Shown: positions 18,707 through 27,649, counted from the stretch's first letter. The stretch: 64,000 nucleotides of DNA from Blastopirellula marina (GCF_002967765.1 NZ_PUHY01000005.1:62001-126000), one strand, 5' to 3'. Notes: generated by a model from the letters alone, not told the origin. Made by a program: numbers and translations.

Positions 18707-18860
18707 TCGTATCCTCCAAGCCGAAAGCACATCCTAGTCGATGCGAATAAGTTGTTCGCAATCGCGTCTATTGGGCATAAAATGCCTGCCTTTCGATAGC
18801 TGTAAACTCGGGATCTAACAACCATACCTGGTATCATGTCAACTGAGTGTTAACTTCTAC

Positions 18861-19007
18861 ATGTATCATAAGGTGATATGCCGTCTTCAGTGCACGATAG
18901 TTAAAAATAAGCCCCAGAAGATGTGCTACATCTGCGACAACACCCAGCCCAGATGTCTTAGAGACACTGCCTGTGATATATGCGACGGTATATGTATCTG
19001 TCAGTGA
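18861..19007 (+). other. Cysteine-rich 48-codon micro-ORF (speculative)
   Basis: An ATG-initiated frame of 48 codons ends eleven bases before IS copy B and contains nine cysteines, arranged C-x3-C then C-x2-C, C-x5-C-x2-C-x3-C-x-C. A shorter version starts at 18921. No Shine-Dalgarno sequence precedes either ATG. The cysteine density suggests a metal-binding or disulfide-rich peptide if it is translated. It may also be a chance frame in rearranged DNA. Confidence 0.2.
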
Positions 19008-19032
19008 GGTGGATAGCCACGGCTAACGCACA

Positions 19033-19880
19033 CTAACCCGTTGGCAGACCAATGATTTCCGCGAGGAAGTTCACGTTCCAGCCTGCCATGCGTCTTCGCA
19101 TCACGATGCTTTCCTTGCTTTTCTGCTGTTTGATCAAGCTGATCGCCATCCGTTTGAGCCATGCGAGGTTCTCGGCCGCGTAACGGTTTCTGACGCGACT
19201 GTCGTCTTCTCGGAACGTCACGTCGAGCGACCAGTGCAACGTGTTTTCGATCCCCCAGTGACCGCGAACGGCCGAGGCGAATTGCTTCACGCCCAGTCGT
19301 AACGAGCTTATATAATATCGTGTATCACTCGTATGTCGTCCGTTTTCTTCGCTCATCCGAACGGCCACGCCGATCGTTCGCACGCCTGGCCAACGATCGC
19401 GGCCAGGCAACTGCTTCGGCCATCTCATCTGATAGTAAACCAACTTGTCGACTTTGCCCATGCCCACGCGATTCTTCTTCGTGCTTCTGGGCTTTATTAA
19501 AGTCTGCGCCAGCAATCTAATAGGGGCAACCAACGGAAGCCCCGGATTCGTGACAAATCGGCCAATTATCATGTTGGATTACGGGCGCGGATATCAGTAA
19601 CGTCCGCGAAATCATTTTCCATGTGCGTTACGATGTAGTTGCGAACGTGATCGTGCAGCGTTTCCTGATTCCCTTTGAGGGCCAGCACGAAGTCCCCTTC
19701 GCCGTCGGTTACCTTCTCGACGATCACCGCCAACACGCAGATGACCAACAGATCGCCTAGTAATTGTTTGCGATTGATATGGCAACGCGGATCGTCCAGT
19801 TCTTGAAAGTAGTCGAGTCGAAACGACATCATCCTGATCAACCTGGCGAGGCATCGGCTCTTCCCTACGGCGTGAGACAC
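19033..19880 (-). pseudogene. ISAs1-family transposase remnant, copy B
   Basis: The N-terminal fragment lies at 19569-19880 and the C-terminal fragment at 19033-19572, in different frames because of the 91-bp insertion. The C-terminal frame reads through the insert (G-R-F-V-T-N-P-G-L-P-L-V-A-P) and, owing to one extra T compared with copy A, joins the Y-Y-Q-M-R-W-P-K-Q-L-P-G part. The same catalytic-region deletion as in copy A is present, so it is inactive. Confidence 0.88.
19497..19587 (-). repeat. 91-bp interspersed repeat, copy 2 (inside IS copy B)
   Basis: Identical in position within the IS to copy 1, confirming that it inserted before the IS was duplicated. Confidence 0.85.
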
Positions 19881-19937
19881 GGACTTGGAAAAGCATTGTC
19901 ATCGCAGAAAGAGATTGAACGCGCTACCGTAGATTTA

Positions 19938-20639
19938 CTAAAGTGCGCGCTGGCCGTGCTGACCACTGGCTCTTAAATCACTTGGCTTGGTATTCCCAAG
20001 TGGTAACGCGGACGAAATAACAAGCACGCGATTTACGATAGCCATCACAATCGAGGTAGACATGGCAAGAGAATCGGAAGCGGCCATCGTCAGTGCAAAT
20101 GTGAATCTCCCGCGCTCAGTTGGTCCACACAATTGACTTAGGGAAACACCGACCTGAGAGGTTGCTGGTGGGACGGACCACCAATAAGGAAGTGTCAAAA
20201 CCAAAACAACTAGTGCATGCTGAATGCATGACAGGCATGTTACTACTAATAAATGTTGTGAACTGAAGTTATTGTCTTTGTCTATCATGGCAGTTGCCAT
20301 GCGAGTGCAGTGCACCGCCAAACACGAAAGAAGGGTCCAAGATGGCAGCATGGCACCAAAACTGTTGCTTGCGTGGTTTAGTCCAAAATTATATGAATCA
20401 TTGAATATGTCGTACCCGGAGAATAGGAACATCAGAATTGCCCCTGCCCCGGCGACGCTTAGGCCAATCACGTACTTTAACCAGTGATAATCAGTAAGCA
20501 AGCTCGCCAGAGAACATGCCACCATGAGCCAATACAATATCCAGGCTAATCGAACACCCACCCATAGATTAGGAATGGGTGCTGCCGCAATGCACATGTC
20601 CGCTATGGTTAATGCAAGTATTACGCACTTACGATACAT
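19938..20639 (-). CDS. Polytopic membrane protein of unknown family, 3' end within IS copy B
   Basis: The frame gives 233 residues with about six hydrophobic segments (near residues 4-22, 30-48, 55-75, 95-110, 130-155 and 185-210). No family was recognised. The last seven codons lie inside the right end of IS copy B, so the native C-terminus has been replaced and the protein is probably truncated. It is AT-richer than the flanking house genes and lies in the IS island, consistent with transfer. Start codon uncertain. Confidence 0.5.
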   Translation of the reverse strand: MYRKCVILALTIADMCIAAAPIPNLWVGVRLAWILYWLMVACSLASLLTDYHWLKYVIGLSVAGAGAILMFLFSGYDIFNDSYNFGLNHASNSFGAMLPSWTLLSCLAVHCTRMATAMIDKDNNFSSQHLLVVTCLSCIQHALVVLVLTLPYWWSVPPATSQVGVSLSQLCGPTERGRFTFALTMAASDSLAMSTSIVMAIVNRVLVISSALPLGNTKPSDLRASGQHGQRAL

Positions 20640-20744
20640 GGATCGTGGTGCCTTGTGTTGATATGTGCAATAATGTCATATACACCAGTCTTGTGGCAGG
20701 CAGCGTTAGCGGCCATTTTGAGAGATCTTTGCCATACACCGGTG

Positions 20745-20761
20745 AGTGCGCGCTGGCCGTG
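20745..20761 (-). mobile_element. Solo right terminus of an ISAs1-type element
   Basis: The 17-base sequence AGTGCGCGCTGGCCGTG matches the right ends of IS copies A and B, but no transposase follows. The base after it (20762) is exactly where homology to the left copy of the 439-bp duplication begins. Confidence 0.75.
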
Positions 20762-21200
20762 GCCGATCCTTAAGATAACCCCTAGCTGCCAAGATTGTTA
20801 CCGTCTCACAGGGAATAAATTGGCTGTTTGTCGGAAACGAATGCGATTTCCCGGGTGATCAATTTTGTTGATCGAAGTTCATAGAATCCTCATATTAGAT
20901 GGGACGTCGAAGGTGACTGGATACGCGTTTGGTTGAGGTTGGGGTGAATGATGAAGCCAAGTTCCCGTGTGGGCATATTCTGGTCACTTGCGATTGTCCT
21001 GATCGGTATCGACTCCCCTGCTCTGCTGGCACAACAAGCGGATCGTGATCTGCTGGAAGCGATCGATGTCGCTGGGCGAAGACAGGCTCACGAGATTCAA
21101 TCGGCCCGCGTTGTTTTCAAGTACCGTAATGGTGGTGCGCGAGAGCAGCTATCGGGACCAAAGGTCGACGCAGCCATCGAAAAACTGCGTCGCGCGATGG
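20762..21200 (+). repeat. 439-bp duplicated block, right copy
   Basis: Counterpart of 14918-15356 (constant offset 5844). This copy contains the promoter and 5' part of the intact gene at 20948. Its left border abuts a solo IS end. Confidence 0.92.
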
Positions 21201-21922
21201 AGATCGAAGATCTGCCGTCGTCGCGGAAAGCGTTTCAGAAGGTAGTCGAAGAGCTCACCGGCGGCGATCAATGGAGTGAGGTACTGCTGGTTCAGCAAGG
21301 AGAATCGATTCGGAATCGACGCACGTTTCCCCAAAGCGAGATAAGCAATGACTTCGCCACCCATGCGGATCATCGAACGTATTACTGGAACGAGAACGGG
21401 CTTCAGCAAGCGGAGATTGAATCGAAAGATCAGCCTGCCAAACGTGTGATCAAGTCGCTTACATTTCTTCGCCCGGTCTTTGCCGACCCGGGGGACCGCT
21501 GGAAAGTGATTCCTGCGAACTCCACTGGCACGGTGACGATTGGTCGGACGGAAAAGTTACCGTTGTTCTTTTCCTTCGATACGCAATCGAATGTCATGAC
21601 GCAGTGGGTTATCGGGACGCCAGCGACGAACTACATGGTTCGTGGTGGGCTTACGACCTATCCCGGCGAAATTGTGATGCCGACCTACGGCTTCAATATC
21701 ACGGTCCTCGACGACAAAGTCCGGACGTTTGAAGCGTTCCTGATTGAAAAAGCTGAATACAACATCCAGCTGGGCGATCAGGAAGTTCATTTACAAGTGC
21801 CCGAGAAAACCCGGATGATCGATAGTCGCGATCCGCAGAAGAAGCTTTACTTTCATGCCCCACGTGAAGACGACGCATTGACTCTAGCTGATGAAAACCT
21901 GGCGAAGCGCAAAGCAAAATAG
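20948..21922 (+). CDS. Secreted protein of unknown function (intact copy)
   Basis: The 324-residue product starts M-M-K-P-S with a signal peptide to about residue 29 (A-L-L-A-Q-Q). The rest is soluble, with alternating beta-type segments and no motif I recognise; an early region is rich in Arg/Gln/Glu (A-G-R-R-Q-A-H-E-I-Q-S-A-R). Its 5' end is duplicated at 15104, where it is fused to transposase sequence. A GH18 glycosidase gene follows on the same strand after about 110 bases, so a shared transcript is possible. The presence of a full-length copy beside a broken one supports this as the functional gene. Confidence 0.8.
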   Translation: MMKPSSRVGIFWSLAIVLIGIDSPALLAQQADRDLLEAIDVAGRRQAHEIQSARVVFKYRNGGAREQLSGPKVDAAIEKLRRAMEIEDLPSSRKAFQKVVEELTGGDQWSEVLLVQQGESIRNRRTFPQSEISNDFATHADHRTYYWNENGLQQAEIESKDQPAKRVIKSLTFLRPVFADPGDRWKVIPANSTGTVTIGRTEKLPLFFSFDTQSNVMTQWVIGTPATNYMVRGGLTTYPGEIVMPTYGFNITVLDDKVRTFEAFLIEKAEYNIQLGDQEVHLQVPEKTRMIDSRDPQKKLYFHAPREDDALTLADENLAKRKAK

Positions 21923-22033
21923 GGCGTTATTTACTGATTCTATTGGGCGTGACAACCTTGTACGGTGTCCACAATCCCGATAGCATCGAATCAACTTCTT
22001 CCCCGCCCTGCCCTCGCTTGAGATCACCCGGCT

Positions 22034-22945
22034 ATGCTTGCCCGCCTATCGATTGCCGCTTTGCTTTTCTGCACGATTCTGTCAGCTCAACTTCGGGCGG
22101 ATGATGCCGATTGGGTCGTGGCGGGCTACCTGCCGAATTATCGGATCGCTGAGTGGTCAGGCGAAGTGGGACCGGTGACCGATGTGATATTGTTTGGCTA
22201 TTCGGTTTCGCCAGATGGGAAGTTCAATGCATCGAAAATCTCGGCATCGCATCGAGCCGCGGTTCAAGAAGCAAAGCAAAAGTCGGGCTGTCGCGTATTG
22301 TTTTGTGTCGGCGGCTGGGGCAAGTCGAGCGGTTTCGCCAAAATGTCGGCCGATCCCGAGCTGCGAAAGGAGTTCGTGCAGCAGATCGCGGCTTACTGCC
22401 AGGAGAACGGTTTCGATGGCGTCGATTACGACTGGGAACATCCTGAAGACGCCGCCCAAATCAAAGCGCTCGCCCAATTGCTGACCGAAACGAAGAGTAA
22501 ATTCGCCGAGCATGGTTGGCTGGTCACCATCGCCCAGGCAAGTTGGCAACCGCTTGGTAAGGCGTGCTACGACGCGATCGATCGTGTCCATCTGATGTCG
22601 TACGATCATGGCTTTCCGCAAGCGACGATGGAGAAGTCGCAGATAGATGTCCAGCGATTGATGGAAGATGGCTGCCCAGCGGAAAAGATCGCACTAGGAA
22701 TGCCTTTCTACGGACGAAACAAAGATCGCAAGACGCGTACCTATGCGCAGCTGATCGAGCGACCAACGTTCAGCAAGGATACTTCTTTAGTCGATGGTTA
22801 TGCATTCAATGGCCCGCAGATGGTGCAGCAGAAGGTCGCCTTCGCCAAAAAAAAAGGTCTGGCCGGCGTGATGATCTGGGAGTTGGGCCAAGATGCCAGC
22901 GGTGAGTTGTCGCTTCTGGGTGTGATTGAGGATGCGGTTCGCTAG
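22034..22945 (+). CDS. Secreted GH18 glycoside hydrolase (chitinase-like)
   Basis: The 303-residue protein has a signal peptide (residues 1-22) followed by a single TIM-barrel. G-Y-L-P-N-Y-R opens strand 1, C-V-G-G-W-G-K-S-S-G is the conserved S-x-G-G-like strand 3, and D128-G-V-D-Y-D-W-E135 is the catalytic D-x-x-D-x-D-x-E motif with E135 as acid/base. M-S-Y-D-H-G and a final M-I-W-E-L-G-Q-D complete the substrate cleft. All catalytic residues are present. It should hydrolyse beta-1,4-linked N-acetylglucosamine polymers (chitin or related) in the periplasm or outside. No chitin-binding module is attached. The glutamate decarboxylase gene follows after 137 bases, probably with its own signals. 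Confidence 0.93.
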   Translation: MLARLSIAALLFCTILSAQLRADDADWVVAGYLPNYRIAEWSGEVGPVTDVILFGYSVSPDGKFNASKISASHRAAVQEAKQKSGCRVLFCVGGWGKSSGFAKMSADPELRKEFVQQIAAYCQENGFDGVDYDWEHPEDAAQIKALAQLLTETKSKFAEHGWLVTIAQASWQPLGKACYDAIDRVHLMSYDHGFPQATMEKSQIDVQRLMEDGCPAEKIALGMPFYGRNKDRKTRTYAQLIERPTFSKDTSLVDGYAFNGPQMVQQKVAFAKKKGLAGVMIWELGQDASGELSLLGVIEDAVR

Positions 22946-23082
22946 GGAGCCGCGCAATCGTCCGACGTCATATCTCTACTGAAAACGGAACACGGAAAAC
23001 TTCCAAGTAGCAAGCCCCAACGGGGACGCCGCTTCCGCTATCATGAAGCTTCTCAATTCTTATTCTAAGAGAGGGAGCTATC

Positions 23083-24480
23083 ATGACGTTGCATTCCAAG
23101 AAGTCCGCGCGGGAGATTGTGGACGACGATATCTATGCCTCGAAGGATCTTCGACGAGGGCTGCCGAAGTCGCAGTTTCCGCATGCCGAACGGGATCCGC
23201 GGCACGTCTATTCGGCCATTCATGACGAGCTGATGCTTGATGGCAACTCGCGTCAAAACCTGGCGACGTTTTGCCAGACGTGGGTTGAGGACGAGATTCA
23301 TCAGTTGATGGACGAATGCCTCGACAAGAACATGATCGACAAGGACGAGTATCCGCAGACCGCCGAGATCGAAGCCCGGTGTGTGCGGATGTTGGCTGAC
23401 TTATGGAATGCTCCGGACGAAGTGAATTCGGTCGGCTGCTCGACGACTGGTTCCAGCGAAGCCGCAATGCTTGGCGGCATGGGGATGAAACGCCGCTGGG
23501 AAGCCAAGCGAAAGAAAGATGGCAAGCCAATCGACAAGCCGAACCTGATCACCGGCCCAGTTCAGATCTGCTGGCATAAGTTTGCCCGCTATTGGGATAT
23601 CGAACTGCGCGAGATTCCGCTGGAAGGCGATCGCCTGATCATGACGCCTGAGGAAGTCATCAAGCGATGCGATGAAAACACGATCGGCGTTGTGCCGACG
23701 TTAGGCGTGACATTCACGTGCCAGTACGAACCGGTCCAGGCCGTTGCCGAAGCGCTTGACAAGTATGAGAAAGAGACCGGCATCGATATCCCGATTCATG
23801 TCGACGGGGCCAGTGGCGGATTTCTGGCACCGTTCTGCGCGCCAGAGATCGCGTGGGATTTCCGATTGCCACGCGTGAAGTCGATCAACGCCTCGGGCCA
23901 CAAGTTCGGCCTTTCGCCGCTCGGTGTGGGGTGGGTGATCTGGCGTGACGAAGCTGATTTGCCGGAAGAGTTGGTCTTCTGGGTGAATTACTTGGGCGGC
24001 AACATGCGGGATATCGCCTTGAACTTCTCGCGGCCTGGCGGTCAGGTCGTGTGTCAGTATTACAACTTCCTGCGTCTGGGGAAGGAAGGATATCACAAGA
24101 TCCATCATGCCTGTTACGAGACGGCCCAATTCCTGGCCAAAGAAATTGCCAAGCTGGGACCGTTCGAGATTTTGTACGGCGGCGAGATGGACGGCGGTAT
24201 CCCAGCGTTGTGCTGGAAACTAAAAGAAGGTACAGACCCTGGCTTCTCACTGTATGACTATGCGGACCGGTTGCGGGCTCGAGGTTGGCAAGTGCCGGCC
24301 TATAGCTTGCCGGCCGACCGCCAAGACCTCGTTATCCAGCGCATCCTTGTCCGGCACGGCGTCAGCCGCGACCTGGCGTTGCTACTATTGGAAGATATGC
24401 GACGGGCCTTGGAGCACTTCGAAGGACACCCGGTGCAGACAAGCCTGACGGAAGAGGAAGCGTCTGGGTTTCATCATTGA
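23083..24480 (+). CDS. gad: Glutamate decarboxylase (GadB type), copy 1
   Basis: The ATG follows GAGGGAG. The 465-residue product is about the length of Escherichia coli GadB (466). It carries the group II PLP-decarboxylase signatures: [19 protein letters not shown] and S-I-N-A-S-G-H-K274-F-G, where the lysine binds PLP. A C-terminal F-H-H is present; in E. coli GadB a penultimate-position His closes the active site at neutral pH, so a similar pH switch is possible here. It converts glutamate to GABA with consumption of a proton. No GadC antiporter gene is adjacent. A second copy lies at 62859. Confidence 0.95.
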   Translation: MTLHSKKSAREIVDDDIYASKDLRRGLPKSQFPHAERDPRHVYSAIHDELMLDGNSRQNLATFCQTWVEDEIHQLMDECLDKNMIDKDEYPQTAEIEARCVRMLADLWNAPDEVNSVGCSTTGSSEAAMLGGMGMKRRWEAKRKKDGKPIDKPNLITGPVQICWHKFARYWDIELREIPLEGDRLIMTPEEVIKRCDENTIGVVPTLGVTFTCQYEPVQAVAEALDKYEKETGIDIPIHVDGASGGFLAPFCAPEIAWDFRLPRVKSINASGHKFGLSPLGVGWVIWRDEADLPEELVFWVNYLGGNMRDIALNFSRPGGQVVCQYYNFLRLGKEGYHKIHHACYETAQFLAKEIAKLGPFEILYGGEMDGGIPALCWKLKEGTDPGFSLYDYADRLRARGWQVPAYSLPADRQDLVIQRILVRHGVSRDLALLLLEDMRRALEHFEGHPVQTSLTEEEASGFHH

Positions 24481-24550
24481 TGGCTTCCAGTTTGAAGTTT
24501 TCATTGAAGAGATGTTGGTATGCTGGAGCTTGCTAACCACCAAATCCTGT

Positions 24551-24588
24551 CCCCTCGCCCCTGCGGGGAGAGGGTTAGGGTGAGGGGG
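24551..24588 (+). repeat. REP-like palindromic repeat, copy 3
   Basis: CCCCTCGCCCCTGCGGGG followed by AGAGGGTTAGGGTGAGGG, 70 bases after the gad stop codon. Same family as at 9006, 9528 and 25446. Confidence 0.75.
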
Positions 24589-24636
24589 AGCAGCACGCAA
24601 AGGTAACCACCGGCAACTCATTACAGAAAAGTGGTG

Positions 24637-25287
24637 ATGCAGGTTCGTAACTTGACTGAGCAAGGGATCACCGGGCCTCGACGTTTGACGGGAATACTTG
24701 GGTTGGTTTTGTGTGTCCAAGTGGTCCTGGCGGTGGCGATCCTTGCGCAGCAGTTGACTTGGTTTCTGGGAGGACCGCGGATTGAAGTTGCCAGTGACTC
24801 GGGAGTCGGATGGGTTGTCCGCTCACTGGCCTGGGATCCGTTTTTTGCTGCGCTGGCGATAGTTTCCGCTGTGGTGCTCGCCCTCTTTGTTGGAAGTCTT
24901 CAAACGAAAACAATGCGGTTATGGCAAAGCGGAGTCATGGTGATTCTGCTTTGGATGTACTGGGGGCTACTGATCTGGTTTCTTGAAGAAAGTACGTGGA
25001 CTTCGTGGTTGACGGGTAAGGGGTCGCCTGTTTTTGATGCTTACGACCACATGTGGAGTCCGAACGATCTTTTAATTCAATTTCGCGTGGACCCGGTCAC
25101 CCAAGCCCTGCTTTGGCTGGGAGGCGTTCAGATAGCCAGCACGTGCCTGGCAATCCTGGCAATATTTTTCCAAGACAAGAATTATCCCATCCGGATTTGG
25201 CACTTTCTGCTGATCATGTTGCTGATCGGCGTCGGAATCCAATTGTGGCGGGTAACCTCGTGGCAGTATGCGATATCTTGGGGGTAG
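24637..25287 (+). CDS. Four-helix membrane protein of unknown function
   Basis: The frame opens at GTG 24631 and has an ATG at 24637, which I prefer. The 216-residue product has four clear membrane segments (about residues 18-40, 65-85, 98-115 and 165-205 including a helical pair). It has no recognised domain and no Shine-Dalgarno of note. REP-like repeats lie on both sides, so it is a single-gene transcription unit by appearance. Confidence 0.62.
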   Translation: MQVRNLTEQGITGPRRLTGILGLVLCVQVVLAVAILAQQLTWFLGGPRIEVASDSGVGWVVRSLAWDPFFAALAIVSAVVLALFVGSLQTKTMRLWQSGVMVILLWMYWGLLIWFLEESTWTSWLTGKGSPVFDAYDHMWSPNDLLIQFRVDPVTQALLWLGGVQIASTCLAILAIFFQDKNYPIRIWHFLLIMLLIGVGIQLWRVTSWQYAISWG

Positions 25288-25335
25288 TTTGAAGTAATTC
25301 AGTAAAGAATGAATATTGGTTACCGCTACGTGCTC

Positions 25336-25362
25336 CGCCCCTCACCCTAGCCCTCTCCCTGG
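25336..25362 (-). repeat. REP-like repeat, inverted half copy
   Basis: CCCCTCACCCTAGCCCTCTC is the reverse complement of the right half of the element at 25446. The two face each other across about 80 bases, the arrangement of a REP doublet. Confidence 0.65.
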
Positions 25363-25445
25363 AGCAGCGCTAGTTTTTAGTTTGAAGTTTTCAGTGGCGA
25401 GTTGCCGGTAGAGGCCCCTATTCGCTTCGCGCTCTTCTCTGGTCG

Positions 25446-25481
25446 CCTCGCCCCTGCGGGGAGAGGGCTAGGGTGAGGGAC
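25446..25481 (+). repeat. REP-like palindromic repeat, copy 5
   Basis: CCTCGCCCCTGCGGGG followed by AGAGGGCTAGGGTGAGGG. It pairs in opposite orientation with the half copy at 25336. Confidence 0.75.
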
Positions 25482-25594
25482 GAAGCATTTTGCAGTGTTG
25501 ATCGAGTCGATCAACTTCAATGGAAAACAGGACCAGCCTCTTCAACAACCTGCTTGAAGGGGCGATTCGCCAACCAGCGCGATAGAGACCACGC

Positions 25595-25828
25595 ATGACC
25601 ACTATGGGATGCCTCAGCCGAATTGGATTCATGATGGCGGCAGCCCTGTTGTCGATTCCTTTGTCGCGATGGCTCCATCTGTCGACCATCCCGGCAGGCA
25701 TCCTTTTGGTGCTTGCCTTCTTCCTGCCGTTCGTCAGCGAACTGGCGGTGCTCTTCTCATGCGATGTCATCTGCGGCTCCAAGCAAGTGCGTGAGCAAGA
25801 CCGTCAGGAAGAGCACTCGGATCGTTAA
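25595..25828 (+). CDS. Small two-helix membrane protein, unknown
   Basis: The 77-residue frame has two membrane helices (about residues 10-24 and 30-55) and a charged C-terminal tail rich in Glu, Arg and Gln. No family recognised. The ATG at 25595 lacks a strong ribosome site; one at 25604 is an alternative. It is followed closely by another small membrane-protein gene in the same direction. Confidence 0.45.
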   Translation: MTTMGCLSRIGFMMAAALLSIPLSRWLHLSTIPAGILLVLAFFLPFVSELAVLFSCDVICGSKQVREQDRQEEHSDR

Positions 25829-25886
25829 GGAATTAAGATAGGCACGACACCAAGCGTGTGCAGACCGAGACGTAGAAGGCGTTTTG

Positions 25887-26327
25887 ATGAACGAGTTAAA
25901 TCCGAAGCACCCCTTTGCCTCACCAGTAGAGGTTGTTGAAGATGCAAAGGGAGAACAGCCCGCTTTCACGCCCGGACAGCGTGCCGTCGAATGCGCGGTC
26001 TCGTTCTTGCTGGGGCTATCGCTGATGATGCTGTTTTTTCAGCTGTTCGTATTCTCGGTGTGGGCCGAGAATACGCGAGATGTCTGGCATTATCCGGAAT
26101 GGGACGATAGTGAAATCCAAACACAAATCTGGGATGACTACGATGTCACCTTCTTTTATGTTCCCGCATTGTACTGGGTTGGTGCGTTCTTCATGGCAAT
26201 CTTTGGATGTATTGCTACCATCCGTTCAAAGTGTTCCCTACCGTCGATTCTGATGTGTGTCGCGCTGATTCCTCTGAGCGTCATGGGGCTCTTCATCGCC
26301 GGAGATACTGGGTTCGCCTATTGGTAA
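25887..26327 (+). CDS. Three-helix membrane protein, unknown
   Basis: The ATG at 25887 with GAAGG upstream is preferred over a TTG one codon earlier. The 146-residue product has a soluble start with a Pro-rich F-A-S-P-V-E segment, then three membrane helices (about residues 35-57, 89-107 and 113-140) and an aromatic/acidic loop (W-H-Y-P-E-W-D-D) between the first two. The N-terminal N-P-x-x-P-F-A-S-P style resembles other small planctomycete membrane proteins, but no named domain fits. Confidence 0.62.
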   Translation: MNELNPKHPFASPVEVVEDAKGEQPAFTPGQRAVECAVSFLLGLSLMMLFFQLFVFSVWAENTRDVWHYPEWDDSEIQTQIWDDYDVTFFYVPALYWVGAFFMAIFGCIATIRSKCSLPSILMCVALIPLSVMGLFIAGDTGFAYW

Positions 26328-26411
26328 GTGTGTATTGAATTCAATACGGACATCATTTCGAGTCCGCTGCCTGGGTTGCGATCGCCGGCCAGATGTCGAC
26401 AATCGAGCGAC

Positions 26412-27281
26412 ATGCAGACTGACGAACGATCGAATCAGGATGAATGTTTAGAGGCGGACGGCGTTTGGCCATTTGTCTCGCATCGACTACTACGCCGCGC
26501 TGGGGGCGAGCTGTGGCATTGGCATTCGCGGCATCATCGCAAGCGGTTGGTATTGCGGGAGGTGCGAAGTGTTGTCCACTTTGGAAGGTTGTTTCTGGCT
26601 CAGCTATGGCAGCCAGGGCAACTGAACTGGTGGATCGGAGTGGCGTTTGCGTTCGGGTCGACCTTGTTCGCCGCGGCCAGTGTGCTGATACTTTGGCCTG
26701 CCCTAGCGGAGGCCGTTTCGCTTTCTTCGATGCAGGTAAACGCGATCTATTTTCTGGGCTCGATCCCCTTCACCACTGCCGCTTACCTCCAACTGTTCCA
26801 AGCTGCCAATGCCGACCCAGCACCGGGTGAGCCAGATTTCGACCAAAGCCGCTGGAAATGGTTCGGCTGGAAACCACACAAGATTGGCTGGCTGAGCTGT
26901 GCGCTGCAGTTCCCTGGCACGGTGCTGTTCAACTTCAATACGTTCGACGCGATGTTGCCAGGCTTGGCGTGGTGGCAAAGTGAACTAATCGTCTGGCTGC
27001 CGAACTTCGTCGGGTCGGTCTTGTTTCTGGCTTCCGGCTATCTGGCATTCATCGAAGTTGCCCACCGCTGGTGGACGTGGCAACCGGCGAGCATTACGTG
27101 GTGGGTGGTGTTCGCGAATCTGTTGGGATGCGTCGGCTTTATGGTCTCGGCGGTGTTCGCCCTGGTACTGCCTGGGGGCGAAGTGGACTGGATGTCGACG
27201 GTTGCGGTTACCTTCACGCTGCAAGGCGCGATTTGTTTCTGGATCGGGGCTGTGTTGATGCTCCCGGAAGCAGCCGAGTAA
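26412..27281 (+). CDS. Polytopic membrane protein, unknown
   Basis: I choose the ATG at 26412 (M-Q-T-D-E-R); the frame extends to a GTG at 26328 directly after the previous gene, but that part has no conserved look. The 289-residue product has about seven membrane helices after an Arg/His-rich cytoplasmic region, and it alternates tryptophan-rich loops (W-K-W-F-G-W, R-W-W-T-W) with helices. Two glycine-small repeats (F-G-S-T-L-F-A-A-A-S and V-G-S-V-L-F-L-A-S-G) suggest an internally duplicated helical hairpin. Function unknown. Confidence 0.7.
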   Translation: MQTDERSNQDECLEADGVWPFVSHRLLRRAGGELWHWHSRHHRKRLVLREVRSVVHFGRLFLAQLWQPGQLNWWIGVAFAFGSTLFAAASVLILWPALAEAVSLSSMQVNAIYFLGSIPFTTAAYLQLFQAANADPAPGEPDFDQSRWKWFGWKPHKIGWLSCALQFPGTVLFNFNTFDAMLPGLAWWQSELIVWLPNFVGSVLFLASGYLAFIEVAHRWWTWQPASITWWVVFANLLGCVGFMVSAVFALVLPGGEVDWMSTVAVTFTLQGAICFWIGAVLMLPEAAE

Positions 27282-27649
27282 CGCACCACTTGCGCAATTG
27301 TGAGAAAAAAAACGTCCTCGACCAAAGAGGTAAACGCGATCGCCCAGACGAGAGGTGTTTGCGAGAACCGGTTAAGCCATTGGATGTCCTTCCTTACGAC
27401 GGGTTGCTTTGCCAATGGAGAATCCGCCTCCATTGGTGCAACCCTTGGTTGCGCTACTTTTCCATTGATCAGTTCTTTCGGACATCGAATTTGTGAGTTG
27501 GATCTGGCCACGATAAATCAGCGTTCGCTGATGAGCGGAAGATGAAGTTTACCGAGCGATTGCAAATTCAATTCTTGGCTTAGTTCTTTCTGGACATCGT
27601 TTTGTTTTCCCCTTAGCTTGAGATCGTTCTATCACAGGGGGTGTGGCAA
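27282..27649. other. Intergenic stretch with two adjacent hairpins
   Basis: No gene seen in 368 bases. The only structure is a pair of hairpins at 27412-27452, described separately. The upstream half is A-rich after the membrane-protein stop codon. Confidence 0.5.
27412..27452 (+). terminator. Double hairpin, possible terminator
   Basis: A perfect 9-bp stem (CCAATGGAG / CTCCATTGG, 7-base loop) is followed after one base by a perfect 6-bp stem (GCAACC / GGTTGC, 3-base loop), with CTACTTTT just downstream. It could end the small-membrane-protein transcript, or be a structured leader element of the hydrolase gene about 200 bases further on. Confidence 0.45.

Larger units (their letters stand above)
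19018..19958 (-). mobile_element. Defective ISAs1-family element, copy B (941 bp)
   Basis: Same element as copy A with the same terminal inverted repeats (CACGGCTAACGCACACT left; the right end reads GCGCGCTGGCCGTG). It differs by a small number of substitutions and one extra T. It carries the same internal deletion and the same 91-bp insertion, so both copies descend from one already defective element. No target duplication flanks it. Its right end overlaps the 3' end of the membrane-protein gene at 19938. Confidence 0.85.

Noticed and set aside
17273-19958. An active composite transposon carrying the GspG-like gene.
   Set aside because: Both transposase genes are deleted and interrupted, and no target duplication flanks the pair.
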